A program made the position numbers and the translations under genes. Of a stretch of 15,098 bases of DNA, positions 6,733 through 13,359 are shown one piece after another. This DNA is from Schlegelella_A sp038234975 (lineage in GTDB: Bacteria; Pseudomonadota; Gammaproteobacteria; Burkholderiales; Burkholderiaceae_C), in NCBI GenBank assembly GCA_038234975.1, contig JBBSUK010000090.1, positions 1 to 15,098 of the forward strand, given 5' to 3'. The notes under the pieces are model-generated. The model saw only the letters and a list, made by a program, of their open reading frames with translations, searched no databases and had not been told where the DNA came from. Within the stretch, counting starts at the first letter, position 1. The number at the start of each line of letters is the position of its first letter.

Positions 6733-7488
6733 TCAGCGGCACGCCCTGCTCGGCCCAACGTCGAGGTGGAGGTGGTCGCGATGGGCCTCGTTGAAGTCGG
6801 GCGAGAGCACGACCGACCAGGTGTCGCAGGCACCGTCGCGCAGGCCGCGCAGGAAGCGGCCTCTCGGATCGTCGGCGCCGCGTGGCCAGTCGCGGAGCAC
6901 GTCGACGCGGCCGCCGCCTTCGAGGCCGAAGCCGGCGATGTCGATGGCATTGGCGTGCGCGTGCTCGCTGCGTCGCCCGGGCGCCGCGTCGGCCGAACCG
7001 CCGTCGACCCGGCCGCCGATGTCGCGACAGGCGTAGCTCCCGAGGTCGCGAACCGCCACGACGCGCCGCCCGAGCTCGGCGAGCGCCAGCGGCTGGACCA
7101 CGTGGTGCTCCCACATCGCCAGCGACACCGCGGCCGGACAGCTCAGCACCACCGGTGGGTCGAGCGCCACGGAGAGCGCCGACACGCGCACCGCATGGCT
7201 CCAGCCGCAGCCGCGGACCGGCGGGCGATCGGGCATCGCCGTCCAGGCGAGCGCGGTGGCGTCGAGCGCGGCAGCGCAGGCGGCCGGGTCGCCTTGCAGT
7301 CGGGCGAGCTTCCACCGCGTGAGCGCGTTCGGCGCCTCGAGCGGCCGCAGCGGTGCCCACGGGTTCCAGCGGTCGGGCCAGACGACGATGCCGTCGACGA
7401 GCGCCCATGCGAGCGCCGCGACGAGCGCCCACGCGACGAGGACGCCCCAGCCCCAGCGCAGGCGGGGCGCCGGATCCGGGCCGCTCAC
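6733..7488 (-). CDS. Extensin-like C-terminal domain protein, predicted LAS-type metallopeptidase
   Basis: This 251-aa protein has a short cytoplasmic N-terminus, one membrane anchor or uncleaved signal at about 14-33, and an extracytoplasmic extensin-like C-terminal domain. SEHAHANAIDIAGF contains His176-x6-Asp183, and AHRDHLHLD contains His239-x-His241. Together these match the zinc ligand pattern HxxxxxxD plus HxH of LAS/M15-type peptidases that cut peptidoglycan cross-links. Six cysteines (71, 94, 117, 154, 221, 250) lie in the outer domain and could form disulphides. The start is a GTG at 7488, 13 bp after the VOC gene stop; it is the only start that keeps the membrane segment whole. A role in cell-wall trimming is an inference from the fold family; bacterial members are poorly studied. 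Confidence 0.9.
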   Translation of the reverse strand: MSGPDPAPRLRWGWGVLVAWALVAALAWALVDGIVVWPDRWNPWAPLRPLEAPNALTRWKLARLQGDPAACAAALDATALAWTAMPDRPPVRGCGWSHAVRVSALSVALDPPVVLSCPAAVSLAMWEHHVVQPLALAELGRRVVAVRDLGSYACRDIGGRVDGGSADAAPGRRSEHAHANAIDIAGFGLEGGGRVDVLRDWPRGADDPRGRFLRGLRDGACDTWSVVLSPDFNEAHRDHLHLDVGPSRACR

Positions 7489-7501
7489 GCCGCGGCTCGC
7501 C

Positions 7502-7981
7502 TCAACCGGCGTCTCGTGCGGCCTTCAGCGCGGCGATGTCGATCTTCACCATCGTCATCATCGCGTCGCTGACGCGCTTCGACGTCGCCGGGTCCGATTC
7601 GGCCATCAGCTCGGCGAGGATGGTCGGCACGACTTGCCAGGCGACGCCGTAGCGGTCGCGGAGCCACCCGCATTGCTCGGGCGAGCCGCCGCCTTGCAGC
7701 AGCGCGTCCCAGGTGCGGTCGACCTCGGCCTGGTCGGCGCAGTCGACGACGAACGAGATCGCGTGGTTGAACGGGTCGAGCGGGCCGGCGGTCATCGCCG
7801 TGAACGACTGGCCGGACAGCACGAAGTCGACGATCTTGACCGAGCCCGGCGGGCCGCTCGGCGAGTCGCTGTGCAGCGTCGACGTGCGGACGATGCGCGA
7901 GTCGGGAAAGATCGAGACATAGAAAGCGGCGGCCTCCTCGGCCTCCTTGGCGTACCAGAGGAACGGGGTGATCTTCTGCAT
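7502..7981 (-). CDS. VOC superfamily PhnB-like protein
   Basis: This 159-aa protein belongs to the PhnB / '3-demethylubiquinone-9 3-methyltransferase' branch of the VOC (glyoxalase/dioxygenase fold) superfamily. It begins MQKITPFLWYAKEAEEAAAFY, continues with IFPDSRI, GSVKIVDFVLSGQSFTAM, DPFNHAISFVV and CGWLRDRYGVAWQVVP, and ends in MMTMVKIDIAALKAA. These are the standard segments of the family in the right order, giving a full-length protein. Despite the inherited name, most such proteins have no demonstrated methyltransferase activity, so only the fold should be taken from this call. ATG 7981 is preceded by AGGAGA at 5 nt, which argues against a longer in-frame start at 8047. It is the first gene of the minus-strand series that continues leftwards to 2118. 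Confidence 0.92.
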   Translation of the reverse strand: MQKITPFLWYAKEAEEAAAFYVSIFPDSRIVRTSTLHSDSPSGPPGSVKIVDFVLSGQSFTAMTAGPLDPFNHAISFVVDCADQAEVDRTWDALLQGGGSPEQCGWLRDRYGVAWQVVPTILAELMAESDPATSKRVSDAMMTMVKIDIAALKAARDAG

Positions 7982-7986
7982 GCGGG

Positions 7987-7992
7987 TCTCCT
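7987..7992 (-). promoter_or_regulatory. Ribosome binding site of the VOC gene
   Basis: The minus strand reads AGGAGA, 5 nt before the ATG at 7981, and fixes the start of the 159-aa protein. Confidence 0.6.
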
Positions 7993-8074
7993 GCAATGAT
8001 GACGAGCGGGCTCGGGTCGTGCCGCGCAGGTCCTGGTCGAACGACACGCCGTCGTTTCGACGTCCGGGTTCCGC

Positions 8075-8102
8075 TTGAGATCGCGGCAGCCAATGGTATT
8101 AC
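8075..8102 (+). promoter_or_regulatory. Candidate sigma-70 promoter for the toxin-antitoxin operon
   Basis: TTGAGA at 8075-8080 (five of six bases of the -35 consensus) and TATTAC at 8097-8102 (four of six of the -10 consensus) are separated by 16 bp. Transcription would start near 8109. The segment is visibly richer in A and T than its surroundings and lies in the 152-bp divergent gap between the VOC and antitoxin genes. Confidence 0.5.
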
Positions 8103-8120
8103 GATACGAGACTTCGTAAT
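8098..8120 (+). promoter_or_regulatory. Inverted repeat, candidate operator for the antitoxin
   Basis: A perfect 7-bp inverted repeat, ATTACGA (8098-8104) and TCGTAAT (8114-8120), is separated by 9 bp. A second, short GTAT...ATAC symmetry lies at 8096-8107. The repeat covers part of the putative -10 box and the predicted start of transcription, and ends 14 bp before the antitoxin ATG. AbrB/MazE-fold antitoxins usually repress their own operon by binding such palindromes; that this is the site here is inferred. Confidence 0.55.
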
Positions 8121-8124
8121 CTCT

Positions 8125-8128
8125 GGAG
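8125..8128 (+). promoter_or_regulatory. Ribosome binding site of the antitoxin gene
   Basis: GGAG lies 5 nt before the ATG at 8134. It selects this start over an in-frame ATG at 7996, which would place coding sequence across the promoter and inverted repeat. Confidence 0.6.
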
Positions 8129-8133
8129 CCAGC

Positions 8134-8391
8134 ATGGCCGACGCCACCACCATGACGACCAAGGGCCAGGTGACGGTACCGCGGGAGATCCGCGACCGAC
8201 TCGGCCTCAAGTCCGGCGACAAGATGGCCTTCACCATGCTCAGCGACGGCACGGTCGTGATGCGGCCGAAGACGCGGCGCCTCGCAGACCTGGCTGGCTC
8301 GCTCACGCGCCCCGGGCAGCCCAAGCTCACCATTGACCACATGAATCCGTTCAAGGCGACGCCGGCGGCAACGAAGCGATCCGGACGATGA
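8134..8391 (+). CDS. vapB: AbrB/MazE-fold antitoxin (VapB-like)
   Basis: This 85-aa protein has an N-terminal swapped-hairpin DNA-binding domain of the SpoVT/AbrB type. TTKGQVTVPREIRDRLGLKSGD (residues 8-29, quoted in part elsewhere as TKGQVTVP and LGLKSGD) is the textbook signature: KGQVTVP, then a short helix and the GLKxGD turn, followed by strands to about residue 46. The remaining 40 residues have no regular motif and would be the toxin-wrapping tail. As an antitoxin it should neutralise the PIN protein encoded 7 nt downstream and repress the operon. A good ribosome site and the candidate promoter and operator lie just upstream. The pairing with a PIN gene makes VapB the appropriate name, although the fold is shared with MazE. 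Confidence 0.9.
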   Translation: MADATTMTTKGQVTVPREIRDRLGLKSGDKMAFTMLSDGTVVMRPKTRRLADLAGSLTRPGQPKLTIDHMNPFKATPAATKRSGR

Positions 8392-8398
8392 ACTGCCG

Positions 8399-8803
8399 AT
8401 GAGCATCGCCATCGACACCAACGTGCTGGTGCGCCTGCTGGTCCGCGACGACGAGGCGCAGCACGATGCCGCCCGGCAGCTCGTCGACGAGGCCGCTGCC
8501 GCCGACGAACCGGTGCTGATCGTGCTGGGCGCGTTGCTCGAAACCGAATGGGTGCTGCGCAGCCATTACAGGCTCGACAAGTCCAGCATCGCCGGCGCCT
8601 TCGGCGCCCTGCTCGAGAGCATCGACGTCGAGTTCGAGCATCCACCCACCGTGGAAGAGGCCCTCTACGTCTGGGCCCAGCACCCCGGCGCCGACTTCGC
8701 GGACTGCCTGCTCACGGCGCGCGCCGCGCACCTCGGCCGACACCGGTTCCTGACCTTCGCCACCGGAGCCGCTCGCCTTCCCGGCGTCGAGCTGCTCGCG
8801 TGA
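8399..8803 (+). CDS. vapC: PIN-domain ribonuclease toxin (VapC-like)
   Basis: This 134-aa protein is a complete PIN domain, a magnesium-dependent RNase fold; VapC toxins cut tRNA or rRNA when the antitoxin is lost. MSIAIDTNVLVRLL supplies Asp6 and Asn8, LLETEWVLR supplies the conserved Glu48, and GADFADCLLTARA supplies Asp99 and Asp102. The last strand reads LTFATGAARLPGVELL, where relatives usually have TFD: the Asp after Phe is Ala121. The core acidic cluster is otherwise complete, so activity is plausible. The gene starts 7 nt after the antitoxin stop. Its own stop TGA overlaps the GTG start of the exonuclease III gene, which extends the usual two-gene operon. The target RNA cannot be told from sequence. 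Confidence 0.9.
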   Translation: MSIAIDTNVLVRLLVRDDEAQHDAARQLVDEAAAADEPVLIVLGALLETEWVLRSHYRLDKSSIAGAFGALLESIDVEFEHPPTVEEALYVWAQHPGADFADCLLTARAAHLGRHRFLTFATGAARLPGVELLA

Positions 8804-9627
8804 ACGTTGATCGACGTCAGGAAGCTGTCACGAAGATCGCCACCTGGAACGTCAACGACGTCGTCAAGCGCCTGCCGCTCCTGCTCGAATGGCTCGCCGA
8901 AGCGAGGCCCGACGTCGTTGCGCTGCAGGAGACGAAGGCGACCGACGCCGCGTTCCCGCTCGACGCGATCGAGGCGGCGGGCTACGGCGCGATGGTCGCC
9001 GGGCAACGGCCGTGGAACGGCGTCGCGATCCTGGCCCGCGGCAGCGAGCCGATCCCGATCCGCAGCGCCCTGCCCGGCGACGAGACCGACGCGCAGCGCC
9101 GCTACCTCGAGGCAGCCGTCTCCGGCATCGTCGTCACGTCGATCTACCTGCCCAACGGCAACCCGCAGCCCGGGCCGAAGTTCGCCTACAAGATGGCCTG
9201 GTTCGAGCGGCTCCTCGCGCACGCCGCGTCGCTCGTGGCGAGCGGCCACCCCGTGGTGCTCGCGGGCGACTTCAACGTCGTTGCGACCGACCTCGACATC
9301 TACTCGCCGGCGAGCTGGCTCGACAACGCATTGCTGCAGCCCGAGCCGCGTGCCGCCTGGGCGCGGCTGCTCACGCAGGGCTGGACCGACTGCCTGCGCG
9401 ACCGGCACCCTGGCCAAGGCCCCTACACCTTCTGGGACTACCGGCGCAATCGCTGGCCGCGCAATGCGGGCCTGCGCATCGACCACCTGCTCGCCAGCGC
9501 GCCGATGGCGGCGCGCCTGGTCGACGCCGGCGTCGATGCCGAGATGCGCGGCCGCGACAACGCCAGCGACCACGCACCGGTGTGGGCATCGTTCACGGCG
9601 AAGGCAGCGTCGAAGCGCCGACGTTGA
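8800..9627 (+). CDS. xth: Exonuclease III / AP endonuclease family protein
   Basis: This 275-aa enzyme of the ExoIII/APE1 family removes abasic sites and 3' blocks in base excision repair. All catalytic motifs are present: TWNVND (Asn17), LQETK (Glu44), SIYLPNG (Tyr116), AGDFNV (Asp157, Asn159), TFWDYR (about 209-214), LRIDHLL (Asp227) and SDHAPVW (Asp256, His257). Length matches the family (about 255-270). The only start in frame before the first strand is GTG 8800, which overlaps the toxin stop as GTGA. The few residues before TKIATWNV are not conserved family sequence. No clear Shine-Dalgarno precedes the GTG, so translation probably couples to the PIN gene. An unmapped internal promoter could also serve it. 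The MORN-repeat gene follows after 24 bp. Confidence 0.93.
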   Translation: MNVDRRQEAVTKIATWNVNDVVKRLPLLLEWLAEARPDVVALQETKATDAAFPLDAIEAAGYGAMVAGQRPWNGVAILARGSEPIPIRSALPGDETDAQRRYLEAAVSGIVVTSIYLPNGNPQPGPKFAYKMAWFERLLAHAASLVASGHPVVLAGDFNVVATDLDIYSPASWLDNALLQPEPRAAWARLLTQGWTDCLRDRHPGQGPYTFWDYRRNRWPRNAGLRIDHLLASAPMAARLVDAGVDAEMRGRDNASDHAPVWASFTAKAASKRRR

Positions 9628-9651
9628 TCGACGGCGGCCGAGAATGACGGC

Positions 9652-10881
9652 ATGCGCCGCACCCGACTGCTCGCCGTTGCCGGCCTCGCGCTCCTGGCCG
9701 CCTCGGCGCACGCCGTCCAGGAGTGCGACATCGACGGCGTCTCGGTGAACCCGGCCAACGGCAACACGACGAAGGACAAGACCGGGATCATGCGCTGCCG
9801 CGAGGGGGCGAACGGCCCGCTGCAACGCGAGCAGGAGCTGCGACAGGGCCGCTTCATGGGCATCGAGCGCTTCTATCGCGACGGCGTCCTCGAGCGGGAG
9901 CAACACGTCAACGAGAACGGCAACCGCGACGGCGTCTCGCGCCAGTACGCGGCGCCTGCGGCACCCGGCGGGAAGCCGGTGCTCGTCGGGGAGGAGACGG
10001 CCCGCAACGGCAGCACGGTCGGTCTCGCACGGCGCTGGTATCCCACCGGCACGCCGAAGCGCGTTGCCTTCTTCGACGACGCCTCGCGCGAAGTGGCCGT
10101 CGCCGAGTTCAACGCCGACGGCAGGCTGGCCGACCTGCGCTGCGGCGACCGGCCAGTGCTCGCGCCCGACTTCGACGACAGGAAGGCGTGCGGTTTCGCG
10201 GGCGACGCGGTCGTCGCGGCGTTCGACTCGAAGGGCGCAACGACGTCGCGCACGACGTTTCGTGGCGGCTCGGTCGTGCGCCGCGAGCTGCTCCGGGACG
10301 GCGGCGCGACGCGCGAGCTGCGCGAGCAGGGCGCCGACGGCGGCAGCGAGAAGTCGTTCGCGGCCGATGGCACGCTGCGCCGCGAGACGCAGTGGCAGTC
10401 CTTCGGCGAGCGGCGGCGCGTGCAGACGCTGGAGCGCGAGTTCCATGCGTCGGGCCAGCGCATTCGGGAGCGTCAATGGCGCGTCGTCGATCGCGGCGGC
10501 CAGAACGTCGGCGAGCTTGCCTCCGAAGCGTCGTGGTACCTCAACGGCCAGCCGAAGGAATGCATCGCCTACGCCACCGGCGCGACGCAGAGCCTGCGCA
10601 CCGTCACGCGCTTCCACGACAACGGCGTCAAGGCCGAAGAAGGCTCGTGGGCGGTCGGGCGCAGCGGCAACTTCCGCGACTACCGCAGCGACCGGCCGAT
10701 CGGCCCGCACCGCACCTTCGACGCCGCCGGCAACCTGCGCGCGGAGTCGATCTACGACGAAAGAGGCAAGCTGACGCGCGAGCGCGAGCTCGACGCGGGC
10801 GGCACCGTGCTCCGGGACGACGAGATGTTCGAGGACGGATCGCGCAAGTCGAGCGGCCCGAAACGCGGCGTCGGCACGTGA
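9652..10881 (+). CDS. Exported MORN-repeat (MORN_2-like) protein
   Basis: This 409-aa protein begins with a signal peptide, MRRTRLLAVAGLALLAASAHA, with likely cleavage after residue 21, so it should be periplasmic or secreted. The rest holds irregular repeats of the MORN_2/YwqK type, short beta hairpins with an aromatic-x-x-(D/N/S)-G core. Examples are ERFYRDGVLERE, RRWYPTGTPKRV, AEFNADGRLAD, REFHASGQRIRE, SWYLNGQPKE, TRFHDNGVKAEEGSW, RTFDAAGNLRAES and EMFEDGSRK. Such proteins are often annotated as 'YwqK family antitoxin', which is not supported for an exported protein like this. The function is unknown; a scaffold or binding role fits the fold. It is co-directional with exonuclease III (24-bp gap) and convergent with the GST gene (7-bp gap). 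There is only a weak GAGA before the ATG. Confidence 0.85.
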   Translation: MRRTRLLAVAGLALLAASAHAVQECDIDGVSVNPANGNTTKDKTGIMRCREGANGPLQREQELRQGRFMGIERFYRDGVLEREQHVNENGNRDGVSRQYAAPAAPGGKPVLVGEETARNGSTVGLARRWYPTGTPKRVAFFDDASREVAVAEFNADGRLADLRCGDRPVLAPDFDDRKACGFAGDAVVAAFDSKGATTSRTTFRGGSVVRRELLRDGGATRELREQGADGGSEKSFAADGTLRRETQWQSFGERRRVQTLEREFHASGQRIRERQWRVVDRGGQNVGELASEASWYLNGQPKECIAYATGATQSLRTVTRFHDNGVKAEEGSWAVGRSGNFRDYRSDRPIGPHRTFDAAGNLRAESIYDERGKLTRERELDAGGTVLRDDEMFEDGSRKSSGPKRGVGT

Positions 10882-10888
10882 CCGCCGG

Positions 10889-11533
10889 TCAGCCCGCCGG
10901 CTTCGAACGCTCGCGCTCGGCCAGGATGCGCGCGTCGATCTCGCCCGCCCTGGCGACCGACGGCCGGGTCGCGACGCGCTCGATGTAGGCCGTGACGACA
11001 GGCGTCGCCTCGACGAGGCCGAACCCGGTCGTCCAGCGCAGCGCCATCCCCCACAGCATGTCGGCGGCGGTGAAGGCGTCGCCCGTGAGGAATGGGGCGC
11101 GGCCGAGCTGACCGAACAGCGTCTTCACCGTCGTGTCGTAGTCCCCGTAGGGAACGGTCGACGGCTTGCCGGGATCGCGCTTCATCGCCTTGTCCATCAG
11201 CGCCGGCTCGAACGACGAGCCGTAGAAGTACAGCCAGCGCAGGTACGGGCCGCGCCGCGCGTCGCCGAGCGGCGGCGCGAGTGTCGCCTCCGGGTAGAGG
11301 TCGGCGAGGTACTGGTAGACCGCACCCTGCTCGGTGACGAGGGCGCCGGCGTGGACGATCACCGGCACCTTCCCCATCGGGTTGACGGCGAGGTAGGCGG
11401 CCTCGCGCTGTTCGCCGCGCGCGAGGTCGAGCGGATGCAGCGTGTAGTCGGCGCCGAGGTCCTCGAGCAGCGCGAGCACGCCGACGGAGCGCGACTGCGG
11501 CGAATGGTAGAAATCGACGTGGCGATCGTTCAT
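10889..11533 (-). CDS. Glutathione S-transferase-like protein
   Basis: This 214-aa protein has the two-domain GST layout. The thioredoxin-like half (about 4-80) contains FYHSPQSRSVGVLALLEDLG, the cis-proline segment NPMGKVPVIV (Pro57) and TEQGAVYQYLADLYP; Glu68-Gln69 stands where many GSTs have Glu-Ser for glutathione binding. The all-helical half follows, with the FTAADMLWG N-capping motif at 154-162. The likely catalytic residue near the first helix is Ser (11, 14 or 16). Reaction and substrate are unknown; family members conjugate glutathione, reduce disulphides or isomerise. Its ATG overlaps the TerC stop as ATGA, making it the last gene of the deaminase-TerC-GST chain. It converges with the MORN-repeat gene, 7 bp away, and I see no terminator hairpin between them. 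Confidence 0.92.
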   Translation of the reverse strand: MNDRHVDFYHSPQSRSVGVLALLEDLGADYTLHPLDLARGEQREAAYLAVNPMGKVPVIVHAGALVTEQGAVYQYLADLYPEATLAPPLGDARRGPYLRWLYFYGSSFEPALMDKAMKRDPGKPSTVPYGDYDTTVKTLFGQLGRAPFLTGDAFTAADMLWGMALRWTTGFGLVEATPVVTAYIERVATRPSVARAGEIDARILAERERSKPAG

Positions 11534-12285
11534 GGCAGGTCTTCCGGGGGACGCGCCGCCGCCGGCCTCGGCCGGCGCATGCGGATGTTGAGCATTTCGA
11601 CGGCGACCGAGAACGCCATCGCGAAGTAGACGTAGCCCTTGGGCACATGCTGCCCGAAACCCTCGGCGATCAGCACGACGCCGACCACGACCAGGAACGT
11701 CAGCGCCAGCATCTTGATCGTCGGATGCCGCGACACGAAGCGACCGATCGCGCCCGCGAACAGCATCATCAGCGCGACCGAGCTGATCACCGCGGCGACC
11801 ATGACCGCGAGCTCGTCGACCATGCCGACGGCGGTGATGATCGAGTCGAGCGAGAAGATCATGTCGATCACCATGATCTGCAGGATGACGCCGCCGAAGG
11901 TGCCGGTGGCCGGCGGTGGCTTCGCCTCGGGATCGTGCTCGATGCCGGCGGCGACGAATGCCTCGTGGATCTCGCCGGTGCTCTTCCAGAGGAGGAACAG
12001 GCCGCCGCCGATGAGGATGAGGTCGCGGCCGGAAATGGCCTTGCCGAGCACGGTGAACAGCGGCGCGACGAGGCCGATGATCCACGACAGCACGAGCAGC
12101 AGGCCGATGCGCATGAACATCGCCATGAACAGGCCGATCATCCGCGCCCGCTGCTGCTGCGCCTGCGGCAGCTTGTCGACCAGGATCGAGATGAAGATGA
12201 TGTTGTCGATCCCGAGCACGAGCTCGAGCGCGGTCAGCGTCGCCAGTGCAATCCAGGCTTGCGGATCGCTCAGCAGCTCGATCAT
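11530..12285 (-). CDS. TerC family integral membrane protein
   Basis: This 251-aa protein has about seven hydrophobic segments and the two duplicated TerC signatures. The first is ELVLGIDNIIFISIL with Glu21 and Asp27; the second is IDMIFSLDSIITAVGM with Asp141 and Asp147. A hydrophilic loop (about 101-130, with EHDPEAKPPPATG) separates the halves, and the C-terminus is basic and Pro/Ala-rich. The TerC/Alx group is linked to tellurite resistance and, for several members, to manganese export; acidic residues inside the membrane would bind the metal. Which ion this member handles cannot be read from sequence. Its ATG overlaps the deaminase stop as ATGA, and its stop overlaps the GST start in the same way, so translation of all three is probably coupled. 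No manganese riboswitch is visible in front of it. Confidence 0.93.
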   Translation of the reverse strand: MIELLSDPQAWIALATLTALELVLGIDNIIFISILVDKLPQAQQQRARMIGLFMAMFMRIGLLLVLSWIIGLVAPLFTVLGKAISGRDLILIGGGLFLLWKSTGEIHEAFVAAGIEHDPEAKPPPATGTFGGVILQIMVIDMIFSLDSIITAVGMVDELAVMVAAVISSVALMMLFAGAIGRFVSRHPTIKMLALTFLVVVGVVLIAEGFGQHVPKGYVYFAMAFSVAVEMLNIRMRRPRPAAARPPEDLP

Positions 12286-13343
12286 CGGGTGGGCGGCGCG
12301 TAGCGGGCGAACGTGCGGTCGAGCCGTTCCATCATCGTGGCGCGAGCGCCGGCATCGACGAAGCTGGCGTCGAAGCTGTTGCGGGCCAGCGCGTAGGCCT
12401 CGACGGCACCGAGCTGCGGCAGCGCCTCGAAGGTGGCGATGAAGTTGTCGTTGATGTAGCCGCCGAAGTAGGCCGGGTCGTCGGAGTTCACCGTCGCCCG
12501 GATGCCGGCGTTCAGCAGGTCGGCCAGGTTGTGCCGGTCGAGCCGGTCGAACACGCGCAGCTTCAGGTTCGACAGTGGACAGACCGTGAGCGCGATGCGC
12601 TCGTCGGCGAGGCGCTGCATCAGCGCCGGGCTCTCGACGCAGCGCACGCCGTGGTCGATGCGCTCCGCACCGAGCACGTCGATCGCCGTCTCGATGTAGG
12701 CCGCAGGACCCTCCTCGCCGGCGTGCGCCACGCGGTGCAGGCCGAGCCGCCCGGCCTCGGCGAAGACCCGCGCGAACTTCTCCGGCGGATGGCCGCGCTC
12801 GCTGCTGTCGAGGCCGACGCCGATGAAGAGTTCACGGTACGGCAGCGCGTCGCGCAACGTGGCCAGCGCGTCGTCTTCGCTCAGGTGGCGCAGGAAGCAG
12901 AGGATCAACGCGCCGGTGATCCCCAGTTCGGTCTCGGCGCGTCGGCACGCACGCGACAGCCCCTCGATCACGGTGCCGATCGCGATGCCGCGCTCGGTGT
13001 GCGTCTGCGGATCGAAGAACACCTCGGCGTGCACGACCTGGTCGGCGGCGGCGCGGCGGAAATACGCCATCGCCATCGCCTCAAAATCGTCGGCGTCGAC
13101 GAGCACGCTCGCGCCGGCGTAGTAGATGTCGAGGAAGCTCTGCAGGTCGGTGAAGGCGTAGGCGGCGCGCAGCGCCTCGACGCTGTCGTAGGCCAGCGGC
13201 ACGCCGTTCTTCCTCGCCAGCGCGAAGATCAGCTCGGGCTCGAGCGAGCCCTCGATGTGGATATGCAGCTCGGCCTTGGGCATCTCGCGCAGCAGCTGCG
13301 GCAGCTGCTCGCGCGGGATGCGGTCGAGCGTCGCGCGCTCCAT
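12282..13343 (-). CDS. Adenine deaminase, adenosine-deaminase-fold type
   Basis: This 353-aa zinc hydrolase of the adenosine/AMP deaminase superfamily has the ligands in ELHIHIEGS (His27, His29), VAHAGEEGP (His207, catalytic Glu210), IDHGVR (His231) and VNSDDPAYFGGY (Asp288, Asp289). From memory of the family, the segments FFDPQTHTERG, FLRHLSEDDA, GLDSSERGHPPEKF and SDDPAYFGGYINDNF resemble the Pseudomonas-type enzymes that deaminate free adenine to hypoxanthine, rather than true adenosine deaminases. The ATG at 13343 (MERATLD) is preferred; a TTG two codons upstream (13349) is the alternative. It follows the BMP lipoprotein stop by 16 bp and overlaps the TerC start as ATGA. With the importer upstream, the expected role is salvage of imported purine. 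Confidence 0.93.
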   Translation of the reverse strand: MERATLDRIPREQLPQLLREMPKAELHIHIEGSLEPELIFALARKNGVPLAYDSVEALRAAYAFTDLQSFLDIYYAGASVLVDADDFEAMAMAYFRRAAADQVVHAEVFFDPQTHTERGIAIGTVIEGLSRACRRAETELGITGALILCFLRHLSEDDALATLRDALPYRELFIGVGLDSSERGHPPEKFARVFAEAGRLGLHRVAHAGEEGPAAYIETAIDVLGAERIDHGVRCVESPALMQRLADERIALTVCPLSNLKLRVFDRLDRHNLADLLNAGIRATVNSDDPAYFGGYINDNFIATFEALPQLGAVEAYALARNSFDASFVDAGARATMMERLDRTFARYAPPTR

Positions 13344-13359
13344 CGGCAACGCGGCTCGC

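Noticed and set aside
10860..10910. Possible bidirectional terminator between the convergent MORN and GST genes.
   Set aside because: The CCGCCGG/GCCCGCCGG elements are near direct repeats rather than a stable inverted repeat, and there is no T-run on either side.
11530..12400. Possible manganese (yybP-ykoY) riboswitch ahead of the TerC gene.
   Set aside because: The TerC start overlaps the deaminase stop, so there is no untranslated leader to hold a riboswitch.
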